Part shown: positions 1 through 8,570 of the stretch, in pieces | Layout: every line of letters starts with the position of its first letter | Position numbering within the stretch: the first letter of the stretch is position 1 | Assembly: GCF_014205215.1 (NCBI RefSeq) | Contig: NZ_JACHNC010000001.1 | Span: forward strand, 7,374,501-7,438,500 | DNA from: Actinoplanes lobatus | GTDB taxonomy: Bacteria > Actinomycetota > Actinomycetes > Mycobacteriales > Micromonosporaceae | Reading direction: 5' to 3' | DNA: 64,000 bases | Notes under the pieces: model-generated | Told to the model about the DNA's origin: nothing | Seen by the model: the letters and a program-made list of their open reading frames with translations, nothing else | Database searches by the model: none | Program-made: the position numbers and the translations under genes

Positions 1-205
1 GCATAGACGCAAACATGGACGTTTAGTCACTCTCCGCTTGCCCGCAAGGCCGGTTCCAGCGCGCGAAAACAGGACTAACAGGCATGATGTCATACAAAAA
101 AGGAAGGATCATAACTTTAGTTTTGGGCAAGGTGCTTTCTGGTCACATCGGTCGCCATTTAGCGTTGCGGTCGCCCTCACGGCTCAACTACTTGGAGCAG
201 GAACC

Positions 206-3200
206 GTGCAACCACTCAGCGGTAAGCGATGGCGAATCACCGCCGCAGCTTTCCCCTCAAACCTCGACCTCGGGCGAAAGCCGGCAGTAGCGTCGCCGGC
301 AAGCAACCGGTGGAACTTCCGGAGGCCGATGGCGTTTGGCCTGCCACTGGTTCTTCTGGCGAGCGCTGTGGCGGCGCCGATGAGCGCTTCTGCAGCAGCG
401 CTGGAGACGGACTGCTCAACGTTGGCGCAGCCCACTCAGGAAGCCGCCGTCCAAGTAGCCGGTGATTGCGATGCCCCTGTGGAAATCACGGAGGCTACGA
501 ATGAGACCACGCGTGCGTGGGCACTTCCGGACGGCAAGATCCGACAGGAAATCAGCGCTGCGCCGGTCAGGGTCCAGAAGGGCGGCGAATGGGTCGCCAC
601 CGACCTCACCCTTGTTCAGCAGGCTGACGGCAGCATCGCGCCCAAGGCGCACCCAGCCGAGCTGGTCATCTCCGGCGCCACCAGCGAGTCGGGCGTGCAC
701 GAACTGGCCATCCTTGGAGAGGGAGACGACCAGGTCGCGATGGGCTGGACGGGACCACTGCCCGCACCCACGCTGTCGGCGGACAAGGCGACGTACCCCG
801 AGGTAATGCCGGGCGTCGACCTGGTCGTTCAGGCCACCACCCGCGGCGTCGAGTCCTTCTACATCGTCAAAACGCCGACAGCGGCTTCACAGGTCACCAC
901 GTTGACGGTTCCGATCGTCGGCGACGATGTAACGTCGCACCACCTGGGCACCGATGGCCAACTAAAACTGCTCGACAAGAGCAAGAAGCCCGTGGCGGGC
1001 AGCCCCACACCACTGATGTGGGATGCGCAAACCGATCCCCGTACCGGCGACCCGACCAATGTAGTCGTCATGGAGAGCGACGCGACGACGCGCAAGGCCA
1101 CGGACGTCTCCGCCCAGGCGGAGCCGATCGAAGCCGCCGGCGTCAACCTCACCATCACCCCGGACGCGGACTTCTTCAACGATCCCGACACCGTCTATCC
1201 CGTCACCATCGACCCAACGATCACCTACGATGACCCCACCTGGGACACCTGGGTCCGTGACGGCGTCACCACCGATCTGTCGACCACTACCTACCTAGAG
1301 ATCGGCGCCAGCGGCGGCAAAGCCTCGCGCTCCATGGTCAACTTCAACGTGTCGGCCCTCAAGGGCGCCATCATCACGGACGCGACAGTCGGCTTCTACA
1401 ACTACATGTCGGCGAGCTGCGAACGGCTCAACTGGGAAATCTGGCAAGTCGGAGGCTCCAACACAGAGACCCGCTGGACCAACCAGCCGACGTGGCATTC
1501 CCGTTCCGGCGTTGCTTCCACGGTCAAGGGTGGGCCCACCTGCACCGCGCCCGGCTTTATCTGGGTCAATGCAAAGCCCTTCTTTCAAGAAGCCGCGAAC
1601 GTTGGCCGCAACGTCGGCTACCTTGGCGTGCGGGCCTCTGACGAAACCAGCAACCTCACTCAGAAGCGCTTCTACTCCCAGAACTACAGCGACACAACCA
1701 AGTCACCGACCGCAACTGTGACCTACGAGCCGGGACCGACGTTGTCGGCCAGTGGAATATCAAAAAATCTAGATAACACCGCCTTCGCAACATCCTGCGT
1801 CACAGGCGCGTCGCGTCCAGTGGTGAACACCTTCACGCCACAGTTCTTCGCTTCCTTCACCCACCCCACTCTCCCGTCTTTCAGTGCCGAGTTTGAGTAC
1901 ACCAACCTCTCTGGGGCTGTGCTTGGCACCGAGACCGTCGGGTCCGTACCCGTCGGGCAGGCCGCAAGGGTGTCGGTTCCTTGGGACAAGTTCGTCAATG
2001 GCGAATCGTACCGTTGGCGGGTCCGGAGCCGTGACACCGCCGCCAACGCAATCGGCATCTATTCGGCATGGTGCGAGTTCACCGTCCGTGCGGTCGCCTT
2101 CTCGTCAGGGCCATCGTCGGTTCCCGTCGAGACGGTACCTTCGTCAACGGTCGATCCCAATTCTGCGGAGTTTCCTGTGGAGGAGCCTGCCGGGAATGAA
2201 TTCATCCCAGGGGTAGACGACCAGACTCCGTACACGCCGACGCCCGACTCCGGTGAGGTGTTCACCGAAACTAGTGACGACGAGAGCGACGTGCACGCAG
2301 CAGGCTCGCTCGAGGCCGCTGCCACCGTCGACACCTCGAACGACTTCACCGCGCCAACGTCCACCTCGCCCCCGTCCGCAGCCGCGGAGCAGGCCTGCGC
2401 GGCGGCCGATGGCAGCACCACCTCCGCTCCCAGCGGGAATTACGACTGCCTTGCCTTCGACAATGGTGTCAGCGCGCTGAGCGTGCCCGATCCGATAGCC
2501 TTCCCTGACAGCGACTTCGACGCCGAAGCAGCCGACGCTATGGCTTCGGCCAGCTCGGTAGCGGCTCCTGGCACGCTCAGGAACATCCCACTGCCTCAGG
2601 AGTGCGCTAAAGTTGCCTACGGGCAATGGGTGGTCAGCCGATACCAAGCCTGCTATCGCGACCGCGTTTTCTACAGTGCCACGGACATCGTCAACGGGAA
2701 AGTTTCGGTCACGGGAAAAGCGATATATGATCTTTGGAGGGTCGCCCGGCAATCGCCTCGGAGCGAGACTTGGGACTATCACCTAATTCTCAAAAACCTG
2801 TATGTTACTGGGACAGCCACAGCTGCCCTCGCAAAGCCTGGCTACTTGAAGTGCATGCGAGGATGCACTACTAGATTGAATATCGCAGCCGTGCCTGCCG
2901 GCCGCTTCGAATCCTGGGCTCAGATCAGCGGTACGGCCTATATGCCCGTCGGCAAGAACGTAAAACGCGAAGACCAAGCCATCATGGAACTTAATATCAC
3001 TCGACCGGATACGTCTTCTCTGCTGACCGTAAGAATCCACTCGAACTGGGTTCGCTGTGACAGGGCATTGAAGGGTTCCGATGTAGCTGGATGCGTCGTC
3101 CCCAATTTCATCCCCTCTTTGAGCTACCACAAGCAGGGGAAGTATCCGGATATGGCGAACCACATCTATGCCGCCCAGCAATCCGAGCTGCCCGGAAAGC

Positions 3201-3601
3201 CGGGTGGAGTGCTGAACGGACAGCCGGGCTCCGAGCATGCACTTAGGCGACTGTACGACGACAACCTGCGAGACAGGAATGGAAGGAAGGCATGCCCATC
3301 CGGGCTGCGGGACAAGGTGGGAGCACCGAAGAGCACGTCGTGCGACGAATACCCGTTCCGGTCAACTTACCAGGGTGCTCATACGGGGGACCCCTACGGC
3401 AACAATCCGCGCACCTTCAAATTCTGCAAGTTCCCCGAAGCGGACGCTGACTTCGGGAGCAAGGGGTATAGCCGCTGCTTCATCAACGCAAAGCAGAACT
3501 CGGTCGGCGGCTCCTGGATCGGAGTCTTCTACGGTGACAGCAGTACGGGAATGCGCATCCTGGACAACGATAAGTTTTACGTGAGAATCAACTCCAACTA
3601 G
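206..3601 (+). CDS. Secreted DNRLRE-shell protein with C-terminal NucA/NucB-type nuclease domain
   Basis: About 1131 residues if started at GTG 206, which has GGAG upstream. ATG 329 is an alternative directly before the hydrophobic signal segment (MAFGLPLVLLASAVAAP, then ASAAA). After the signal comes the beta-rich N-terminal region typical of DNRLRE/wall-associated actinobacterial proteins, then a DNRLRE-like module (around nt 1240-1730, with W-x-R and NQPTW), an FN3-like stretch (SYRWRVRSRD) and an acidic Pro/Thr/Ser linker at about nt 2100-2560. The C-terminal 130 residues carry the hallmark CDEYPF followed by ST-QG and a Cys-rich end, as in NucA/NucB DNases (PF14040). The family are secreted, divalent-metal DNA endonucleases, so a role in extracellular DNA degradation or contact toxicity is inferred. 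The gene converges on a ComJ-like gene across a strong hairpin. The nuclease half (nt 2600-3600) looks less GC-rich than its surroundings, suggesting module exchange. Confidence 0.8.
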   Translation: MQPLSGKRWRITAAAFPSNLDLGRKPAVASPASNRWNFRRPMAFGLPLVLLASAVAAPMSASAAALETDCSTLAQPTQEAAVQVAGDCDAPVEITEATNETTRAWALPDGKIRQEISAAPVRVQKGGEWVATDLTLVQQADGSIAPKAHPAELVISGATSESGVHELAILGEGDDQVAMGWTGPLPAPTLSADKATYPEVMPGVDLVVQATTRGVESFYIVKTPTAASQVTTLTVPIVGDDVTSHHLGTDGQLKLLDKSKKPVAGSPTPLMWDAQTDPRTGDPTNVVVMESDATTRKATDVSAQAEPIEAAGVNLTITPDADFFNDPDTVYPVTIDPTITYDDPTWDTWVRDGVTTDLSTTTYLEIGASGGKASRSMVNFNVSALKGAIITDATVGFYNYMSASCERLNWEIWQVGGSNTETRWTNQPTWHSRSGVASTVKGGPTCTAPGFIWVNAKPFFQEAANVGRNVGYLGVRASDETSNLTQKRFYSQNYSDTTKSPTATVTYEPGPTLSASGISKNLDNTAFATSCVTGASRPVVNTFTPQFFASFTHPTLPSFSAEFEYTNLSGAVLGTETVGSVPVGQAARVSVPWDKFVNGESYRWRVRSRDTAANAIGIYSAWCEFTVRAVAFSSGPSSVPVETVPSSTVDPNSAEFPVEEPAGNEFIPGVDDQTPYTPTPDSGEVFTETSDDESDVHAAGSLEAAATVDTSNDFTAPTSTSPPSAAAEQACAAADGSTTSAPSGNYDCLAFDNGVSALSVPDPIAFPDSDFDAEAADAMASASSVAAPGTLRNIPLPQECAKVAYGQWVVSRYQACYRDRVFYSATDIVNGKVSVTGKAIYDLWRVARQSPRSETWDYHLILKNLYVTGTATAALAKPGYLKCMRGCTTRLNIAAVPAGRFESWAQISGTAYMPVGKNVKREDQAIMELNITRPDTSSLLTVRIHSNWVRCDRALKGSDVAGCVVPNFIPSLSYHKQGKYPDMANHIYAAQQSELPGKPGGVLNGQPGSEHALRRLYDDNLRDRNGRKACPSGLRDKVGAPKSTSCDEYPFRSTYQGAHTGDPYGNNPRTFKFCKFPEADADFGSKGYSRCFINAKQNSVGGSWIGVFYGDSSTGMRILDNDKFYVRINSN

Positions 3602-3616
3602 CTTCACGGGACTTCG

Positions 3617-3649
3617 GGCGGCTCCGCATCAATCCGATGCGGAGCCGCC
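3617..3649. terminator. Bidirectional intrinsic terminator hairpin
   Basis: A perfect 14-bp inverted repeat (GGCGGCTCCGCATC, loop AATCC, then its complement) starts 16 bases after the nuclease stop codon. It lies between two convergent genes and could serve both strands. No long T tract follows. Confidence 0.8.
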
Positions 3650-3739
3650 ATCGTCGATGCCCTCCGCAAGCCACCCGACGGTTTAGCTGCGGCACCCGAT
3701 CGCGCAGACAGTCCAACATTCTGCCGGGCGGCCCGGCTG

Positions 3740-4810
3740 CTACCCCCGTGCCAGCTGAGGGAACGCTTGGCGCACGGCTGTGAACGCCTGCCGGTATCCG
3801 TCGCGTCCGTGGACGTATGCCAGGCAGACCAGCGTTTCGAGCGCTGCTGCCAGCGAGTCCTTCATCGCTGAGTGGAAGAGAGCGCTCATCGCCCAGTTCT
3901 GCGGGCACTGCTCCTTTCTCCCGTCAGGGGGAACGGGAACACTGGTCCGGGCGAGGTCGGCGGCGTTGAGAATCGACCAGACCGTCCCGCTGTCGTCGAA
4001 CGGTGGAGGCACCCGCGTGCCTTTTCGTAGTGCGGCGACTGCCGGAGCGATCGGCGGAAGATCGACCAGGCCTGCCTGTTCCAGAGACCGCAGCGTCGCC
4101 CATGTCGCGATCTGCCGCTGAGTGGCGTCATCCGCGTCGGCGACGGCGAATTCCAGATCGATGTCCAGCCTGGAGATCGCGTCCAGGTACAGACCCTCGG
4201 CGTGGCGGAGCCGGTCGTTCGGGATCCGGTCGCCCCATCGCTTCCGTGCCTGCTGCGCCTGCTCCTCCGCTTCCTGCTGCTCGTCTTCCTGCTGTTCCTG
4301 GGAAGTCAGCGTCCGTCGGGCCCGGTGCCAGTACGCTGCCCGCTCGCTGTGTTGCTTCACGATCCGGCCGCCGGCCTGCGGGGCCGGCCAGAACTGCAGC
4401 AGGTACGCGTCAGGGGTCTCGTCGGTGGTGTCCGCCTCGTCCATCCCACGGACGCTGTACCGGACCCGGTAGGTATCCCGGGGCAGGTCGAACTCGAAGG
4501 CGTCGCCATCCAGCCCGGCAAGGACGACTCGGTCGGACATAGCCGTGTAGGAGACCTCTACGACGTCGTCCCAGCCGTCGTCGAGCGGCGGCTCGCTGGG
4601 GTACAGCTCGACCCGGAACGGGAGCCAGCCGGTGTGCGTACCGGTAGTCAGCGCGAGGACTCCCTCGACCCCTGCCCCGCATAGGCCGTTGCTTTCATCC
4701 GCCCAGGCATCGTCCGGGTCATACTCGATGTCGTACAAGTCTTCCCTGCTGGTCACCGAGGCCGAGCCGTACGTCACGAACACCCGCGGCTCGTCCAACA
4801 ACACCGTCAT
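3740..4810 (-). CDS. ComJ-like protein with extra C-terminal helical region; probable inhibitor of the neighbouring nuclease
   Basis: 356 residues, ATG start with GAGAGG seven bases upstream. The first ~145 residues have the layout I recall for Bacillus ComJ (PF11033), the inhibitor of NucA: an N-terminal VFVTYGSASV strand, a W-x-DE helix, a central PFRVELYPSE strand, then FDLPRDTYRVRY and a closing DAYLLQFWPA strand. Residues ~160-200 are a Gln/Glu-rich coiled coil. The remaining ~155 residues are mostly helical with no recognised motif. There is no signal peptide, so the protein is cytosolic. Its position, converging on a NucA/NucB-domain gene, supports an immunity role. The ComJ assignment rests on remembered family features and was not aligned. 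An alternative is an unrelated beta-sandwich protein. Confidence 0.55.
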   Translation of the reverse strand: MTVLLDEPRVFVTYGSASVTSREDLYDIEYDPDDAWADESNGLCGAGVEGVLALTTGTHTGWLPFRVELYPSEPPLDDGWDDVVEVSYTAMSDRVVLAGLDGDAFEFDLPRDTYRVRYSVRGMDEADTTDETPDAYLLQFWPAPQAGGRIVKQHSERAAYWHRARRTLTSQEQQEDEQQEAEEQAQQARKRWGDRIPNDRLRHAEGLYLDAISRLDIDLEFAVADADDATQRQIATWATLRSLEQAGLVDLPPIAPAVAALRKGTRVPPPFDDSGTVWSILNAADLARTSVPVPPDGRKEQCPQNWAMSALFHSAMKDSLAAALETLVCLAYVHGRDGYRQAFTAVRQAFPQLARG

Positions 4811-5125
4811 CCCGAGACCTCTCGACCATCGGCATTCCCCGCCGCAGCCATGCCGTTTACATTATTGGACACCACCGCTGCGGGATTGCGTGACCAAACC
4901 AAATGGATCCCCTCGAGGTCACGCGCCGTGCTGGCCCTGGAACGGAAGACAAGTCGAACGGGCCGAGCAACGCCCACTGCTGATCAGTAACGTCACTCGG
5001 ATACGGCTTTCGATCTCCATGACCGGCCTACGCCACAGCTACCAGCAACGTTGTGACCAGGATTCATCTTTAGCCATCGAGTGATCGCTATCTAAAGCGA
5101 CCCGCAGAACGATCTCCAAACGGAC
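4811..5125. other. Intergenic region, no gene seen
   Basis: 315 bases upstream of the ComJ-like gene and ending at the IS6 left end. It must hold the minus-strand promoter of the ComJ-like gene. I see no convincing reading frame, hairpin or repeat. Confidence 0.5.
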
Positions 5126-5944
5126 GGCTCCGTTGCGTTGACCGTTGGGAAGATCGAGGCAGAGTTGGCCGATGGAGTCGGTAGCACGGTCTCGTCCCTG
5201 GTGTCCTCCCGGCTCGGCGTTCGCCGGGTTCCGTTTCCCGGCCGAGGTGATCGTGCTGGCGGTGCGCTGGTACCTGCGCTATGGCCTGTCGTACCGCGAC
5301 GTCGAGGAACTGCTCGCCGAACGCGGGATCGAGGTCGATCACGTCACGGTCTACCGCTGGGTACAACGGTTCACGCCGCTGCTGGCCGACGCCGCACGAT
5401 TCTCACGGCACGCGCCGGGCGACCGGTGGTTCGTCGACGAGACCTACGTCAAGGTCAACGGGGTGTGGCGCTACGTCTACCGGGCTGTCGATCAATACGG
5501 CCAGATCATCGACGTACTGGTCTCGACCCGCCGGGATGCCGCAGCGGCTCGACGCTTCTTGACCCGTGCCCTGCGGATGCTCAAGGTCATCCCGAGCGAG
5601 GTGGTCACCGACGCCGCGCCGGTCTACCGGGCTGTGCTCGACGAACTGGTGCCGGCGGCGTGGCACCACGTCGAGCAGTACGCGAACAACCCGATAGAAG
5701 CCGACCACGGTCAACTCAAACGCCGACTGCGACCGATGCGGGACTGCAGACTGATCGAACCGCACAGGTGGTGATCGCCGGGCACGCCTTCATGCAGAAT
5801 CTGCGCCGCGGCCACTACGAACTCGCAGTCAACGTCCGTCCCGTGCTTCGGGTCGTCGCGGCGTTCACCGAACTCGCCCAAGCGATCTGACACCCGGTCC
5901 GGCCAGGGTCAGCATGCCCAGCGATCTCGCAACGCAACAGAGCC
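5126..5944 (+). mobile_element. IS6-family insertion sequence, about 819 bp
   Basis: Ends match as inverted repeats: the left end reads GGCTCCGTTGCGTTG and the right end, reversed, GGCTCTGTTGCGTTG (14 of 15). The GGCTCTGTTGC start is typical of IS6/IS26-type elements. The flanking octamers (AAACGGAC left, CGCCGCAG right) do not match, so no 8-bp target duplication is visible. The single gene inside is frameshifted. Confidence 0.8.
5145..5890 (+). pseudogene. IS6-family DDE transposase, frameshifted
   Basis: The first frame encodes the DDE core: WYLRYGLSYRDVEELL helix, FVDETYVKVNG (first Asp), VTDAAPVYRAVL (second Asp) and NNPIEADHGQLKRRL (Glu). It then ends at PHRW with a stop. The expected C-terminus (TDRTAQVVIAGHAF to TELAQAI) continues in another frame. 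The shift fits loss of one G in the GGG at 5740-5742, because ATGCGGGGACTG would restore M-R-G-L. The true start is uncertain, since the ~25 residues before FRFPAEVIVLAV are not family-like. Without correction the element is probably inactive. Confidence 0.85.
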
Positions 5945-5967
5945 CGCCGCAGTTTGAGGGACCTCTT

Positions 5968-5986
5968 CCCGGTCACCGTGACCGGG
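5968..5986. repeat. 19-base perfect palindrome
   Basis: CCCGGTCACCGTGACCGGG reads the same on both strands apart from its central base. It lies 24 bases beyond the IS6 right end, in a stretch without genes. It could be a regulator site or part of a degraded element boundary; function unknown. Confidence 0.4.
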
Positions 5987-6054
5987 CTCCGTAGCCGCGT
6001 GGCGACATTGAGGGTGAGGCGAGAGCCTCCCCCTGGCCACCAACGAGTGACCCG

Positions 6055-6108
6055 ATACCCAGGTTGATTCGTGGGTAGATCGACTAATTCTATTGTTTCC
6101 CTGGGTAT
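6055..6108. repeat. 9-bp inverted repeat in an A+T-rich patch
   Basis: ATACCCAGG and CCTGGGTAT face each other across 36 bases that are unusually A+T-rich for this genome. The repeat sits just upstream of a serine recombinase relic, so an attachment site or recombinase promoter remnant is possible but unproven. Confidence 0.3.
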
Positions 6109-6186
6109 GGGCTTGTGGTCAGGGATGCGTTCTATTCAAAGCTAGAGGGAGGGCGTGTTGATTCGATTTCTCTCTAGGGGTCACGT

Positions 6187-6612
6187 TTGACGGATTGGTC
6201 ACCACCCTCCAGCGAGACGCAAACCCGGCGCCGCAAGGCTGCCGAGATACTGAACGCGCCCAGGCCACCACGGGCCCCGCAGATGAGCCCGGCACAGATA
6301 ACCGACCTTCTCCAGCAGATCGGCGACATCGGCGCCGCGCTGAGCGAGGCCGACCCAGCCGATCGAGCCGAGGTCTACCAGCAACTGGGGATCCGGCTTA
6401 CCTATCACCCGGATACACAGAAAGTCCGCGTCCAGGCACAGCCTGCAGCGGACTCTCATGGGGATTTAGTTGTGTCCGAAGATCGACACACGCCTATGGC
6501 CAAAATACCATATTGCTATCTAGCACTATTCCACTCGCATAGCCGACGAGGAACCCGTCCGGTGAGAACTCACCCGGCCGGGTTCCTCGTTTGTGGGCCT
6601 TTGTATAGGTAG
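6187..6612 (+). pseudogene. C-terminal relic of a large serine recombinase
   Basis: An open frame of 141 codons. Residues ~35-85 (SPAQITDLLQQIGDIGAALS, then ADRAEVYQQLGIRLTYHPDT, ending in KVRVQA) match the C-terminal tail common to actinobacterial large serine recombinases (resolvase/recombinase/zinc-ribbon proteins). The resolvase catalytic domain and DNA-binding part are absent, and the last ~55 codons are unrelated, so only a fragment of a ~500-residue protein remains. It suggests a lost integrative element whose 5' part was removed, perhaps together with the neighbouring IS6 insertion. Confidence 0.6.
6548..6588 (+). terminator. Strong intrinsic terminator
   Basis: GAGGAACCCG pairs with CGGGTTCCTC around an inner stem (CCGGTGAG with CTCACCCGG) and is followed by GTTTGT. 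It sits at the end of the recombinase relic. Confidence 0.75.
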
Positions 6613-6824
6613 CCACAGCGGAGGAGCCGGTCAACGTCTCCGAGGACATTTCCAGGTGGACGATTCCAAGAACTTCTGCAGGTTGGAGATCGTTTGCCCT
6701 TTCGGCAGGGACCCGTCCTCCAGACGTTCGGGCCGGAGGAGTTGCTGACCTGCGTCGCGTCGTGGCCTTGGAGGCGGGCGCCATTCCCGCCGGCAGGCTT
6801 GGTCCGCCGCTTCCCGGCCGGTGT

Positions 6825-7509
6825 TTACGCGGCGAGGGGAACGCCCTTGAAGACCTGGTTGAGGTGCCAGGCGATGTGCTGGTCAGCAGGGAATAAGGTG
6901 CCAGGCCGTGTGCGGATCGCTTGGCCGTGGAGGTCGTAGACGGTCTTCTTGGCGGGGGGTGCGCGCCGAGTAGGACTCCGAGACGCAGATCGTCCTTTCG
7001 ATGGTCAGGCCGAGGACGCCACGGTCGAAAAGCTTATGGTGCAGGCTGCATAGGGCGAGCCCGTTGCCGGAGTCGTCTGGCCCGCCAAGGTTGAACCAGC
7101 GGACGTGGGCCGCCTCAACGCCGACGGTGACGCCGAGGAGTTGCCCATCGAAACCGCAGAATGCGCACTGCCGGTCCCAGGCTTGCAAGATCAGCGGTGG
7201 CCATGTGCTGTCACGGGTGCGTTTCTTCGTGCCGCCCGGATCGGGCAGCACGTCCCGCGACTGCAGCACAGTATCCGGATCCAGACCGACCGCGGTCAGC
7301 ACGTCAGGCGCCACGGTGTCGGGGAAGTGGCTCTGCGCCAGAGCGCGGGCAGCCGACACGATCAGTCCAGGATCACCGGTCAGCACCCGCTCAACGTCCT
7401 CGGTGAACCTACCGGTGACTTGCTGCGCGGTCAGTGGTCCGATGGCGTCCATCGGCGCATCGAAATCCAGCACCCAGATCTTGTCGGACCGCAACCGAGT
7501 AAATGGGTC
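6825..7509 (-). pseudogene. Phosphorothioate-type HNH restriction endonuclease, 5'-truncated and frameshifted
   Basis: The central frame holds a classical HNH/ScoMcrA-like C-terminal domain: CAFCGFD, then VGVEAAHVRW, then NGLALCSLHHKLFDRG. Before it is the middle region of the sulfur-binding restriction endonuclease family (GRFTEDVERVLTGDPGLI). Only DPFTRLRSDKIWVL of the N-terminal domain survives; upstream it meets the stop codon of the next gene, so about 90 N-terminal residues are missing. At the 3' end the frame stops at HLIPC (6883), but the family ending (QHIAWHLNQVFKG) continues in another frame to a TAA at 6825. Probably non-functional. The family cuts phosphorothioate- or methyl-modified DNA; no Dnd genes are seen here. 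Confidence 0.75.
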
Positions 7510-8142
7510 CTAACCCGGGCCTACTGTCGGTTCGGTTGTCGGTTCGGTTGTCGGTTTGGTGGTGGGCGCCGTTGTCGGCACCAGCGTCTTTGTCGGGGTG
7601 ATTGTCGTCGGCCGGGTCGTGGGCGGGACCGTTGCTGGACCGCCTCCCGGGCATGAGGTCACCGATCCGGTTTTGCCCCACGTGCACGTGTGGGCGGTGG
7701 CACCCGTCTTGGTACGGAGAGTGGCGGTGTCGCCGGTGTTGTTCCACACGTAGTTCCCGGACTGCCAGTACCGGTGCCCGGCCGGTTTGCCGTTGGTGCC
7801 CTTGCCGGTGTGTACGGTCAGCGCTTTCCCGGCGGCCAGCGTGCCGGCGAGCGTGTGCACATGGTTGGACTTGTCGCGGATGGTCCATCCGGCAAGGTCG
7901 ACGCTTTTGCTGGTCTTGTTGGTGACCTGCACGTATTCGGCGTTCAAGCTGGCGTTGGTGCGGGTGTCGCTGCCGGGCGAGTTGTAGTAGACCTTCGTGA
8001 ACCGAACGTTCGGGACCGCGGCGGTGGTTGACGCGGAGGCGTAGGTGATCCCGGCGGCGGTGACTGCGACCGTGGTGACGCCGACGGCGATCCACCGCCA
8101 CGGCTGTCGGGTTGCGGGTGCGGCATCGGACGGTGAAGACAT
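7510..8142 (-). CDS. Secreted lamin-tail-domain protein with Thr/Pro-rich tail
   Basis: 210 residues from ATG 8142 (MSSPSDAAPATRQPW). A membrane-spanning signal segment (WIAVGVTTVAVTAAGITYA) is followed by a lamin-tail/LTD beta-sandwich (VRFTKVYYNSPGSDTRT, NAEYVQVTN, VDLAGWTIRDKS, GKGTNGKPAGHRYW, NYVWNNTGDTATLR). LTD proteins are extracellular and are often modules of nucleases or wall proteins. The protein ends in a low-complexity T/P/E tail, which usually links to a further domain. Its stop coincides with the point where the neighbouring endonuclease gene is cut, so the 3' end may itself be truncated. Confidence 0.7.
   Translation of the reverse strand: MSSPSDAAPATRQPWRWIAVGVTTVAVTAAGITYASASTTAAVPNVRFTKVYYNSPGSDTRTNASLNAEYVQVTNKTSKSVDLAGWTIRDKSNHVHTLAGTLAAGKALTVHTGKGTNGKPAGHRYWQSGNYVWNNTGDTATLRTKTGATAHTCTWGKTGSVTSCPGGGPATVPPTTRPTTITPTKTLVPTTAPTTKPTTEPTTEPTVGPG
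7526..7561 (-). repeat. 12-bp tandem repeat (3 copies)
   Basis: Two identical copies of GTCGGTTCGGTT and a third diverged copy encode the repeating Pro-Thr-Thr-Glu tail of the lamin-tail protein. Such repeats vary in number by slippage. Confidence 0.7.
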
Positions 8143-8365
8143 CCGGCCATCGTTCCAGCTGGATCTGGTGTGGGCAGTGCCTCGAACGTGTGGTCGCGGA
8201 CTGGCCGTCCGGTCAGAGTTCGCCGTCAATGGCGTCCGTGAAGCGTGCGGCGACCGCGGCACGCCGTACTGATCGGAGACGTCGAGGGTGTGCGGCAGCG
8301 ACAGCGTCGGCTACGGCGTCGACCTGGTCATCGTCACACCGCCCGCCGACGTGCCGGCATCCACG

Positions 8366-8543
8366 CTGACCGGTCGGGAGCGGAGGTTCTGGCCGCGTGG
8401 CCGAGGGTTTGACTAACCGGGAGATCGGTGAGTTGTTCTTCATCAGCGTACGAACCGTGGGAGTCCATCTCGGGCGCATCTTCGACAAGCTGCAGGTGCG
8501 TACCCGGGTACAGGCCAGGCGGGTCTTCTTGACGGCGGCCTGA
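8366..8543 (+). pseudogene. LuxR-family HTH remnant
   Basis: The sequence encodes LTGRE, then after two single-base losses (near 8382 and 8393) VAEGLTNREIGELFFIS, VRTVGVHLGRIFDKL and QVRTRVQARRVFLTAA before a TGA. This is the C-terminal GerE/LuxR DNA-binding domain. Nothing recognisable of a sensor domain precedes it. Confidence 0.7.
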
Positions 8544-8570
8544 GTCCGGCGGGCCGAGGCGCGGCGAGCC

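Noticed and set aside
7526..7561. Short tandem repeat considered as regulatory iterons
   Set aside because: It encodes the Pro-Thr-Thr-Glu tail of a secreted protein in frame.
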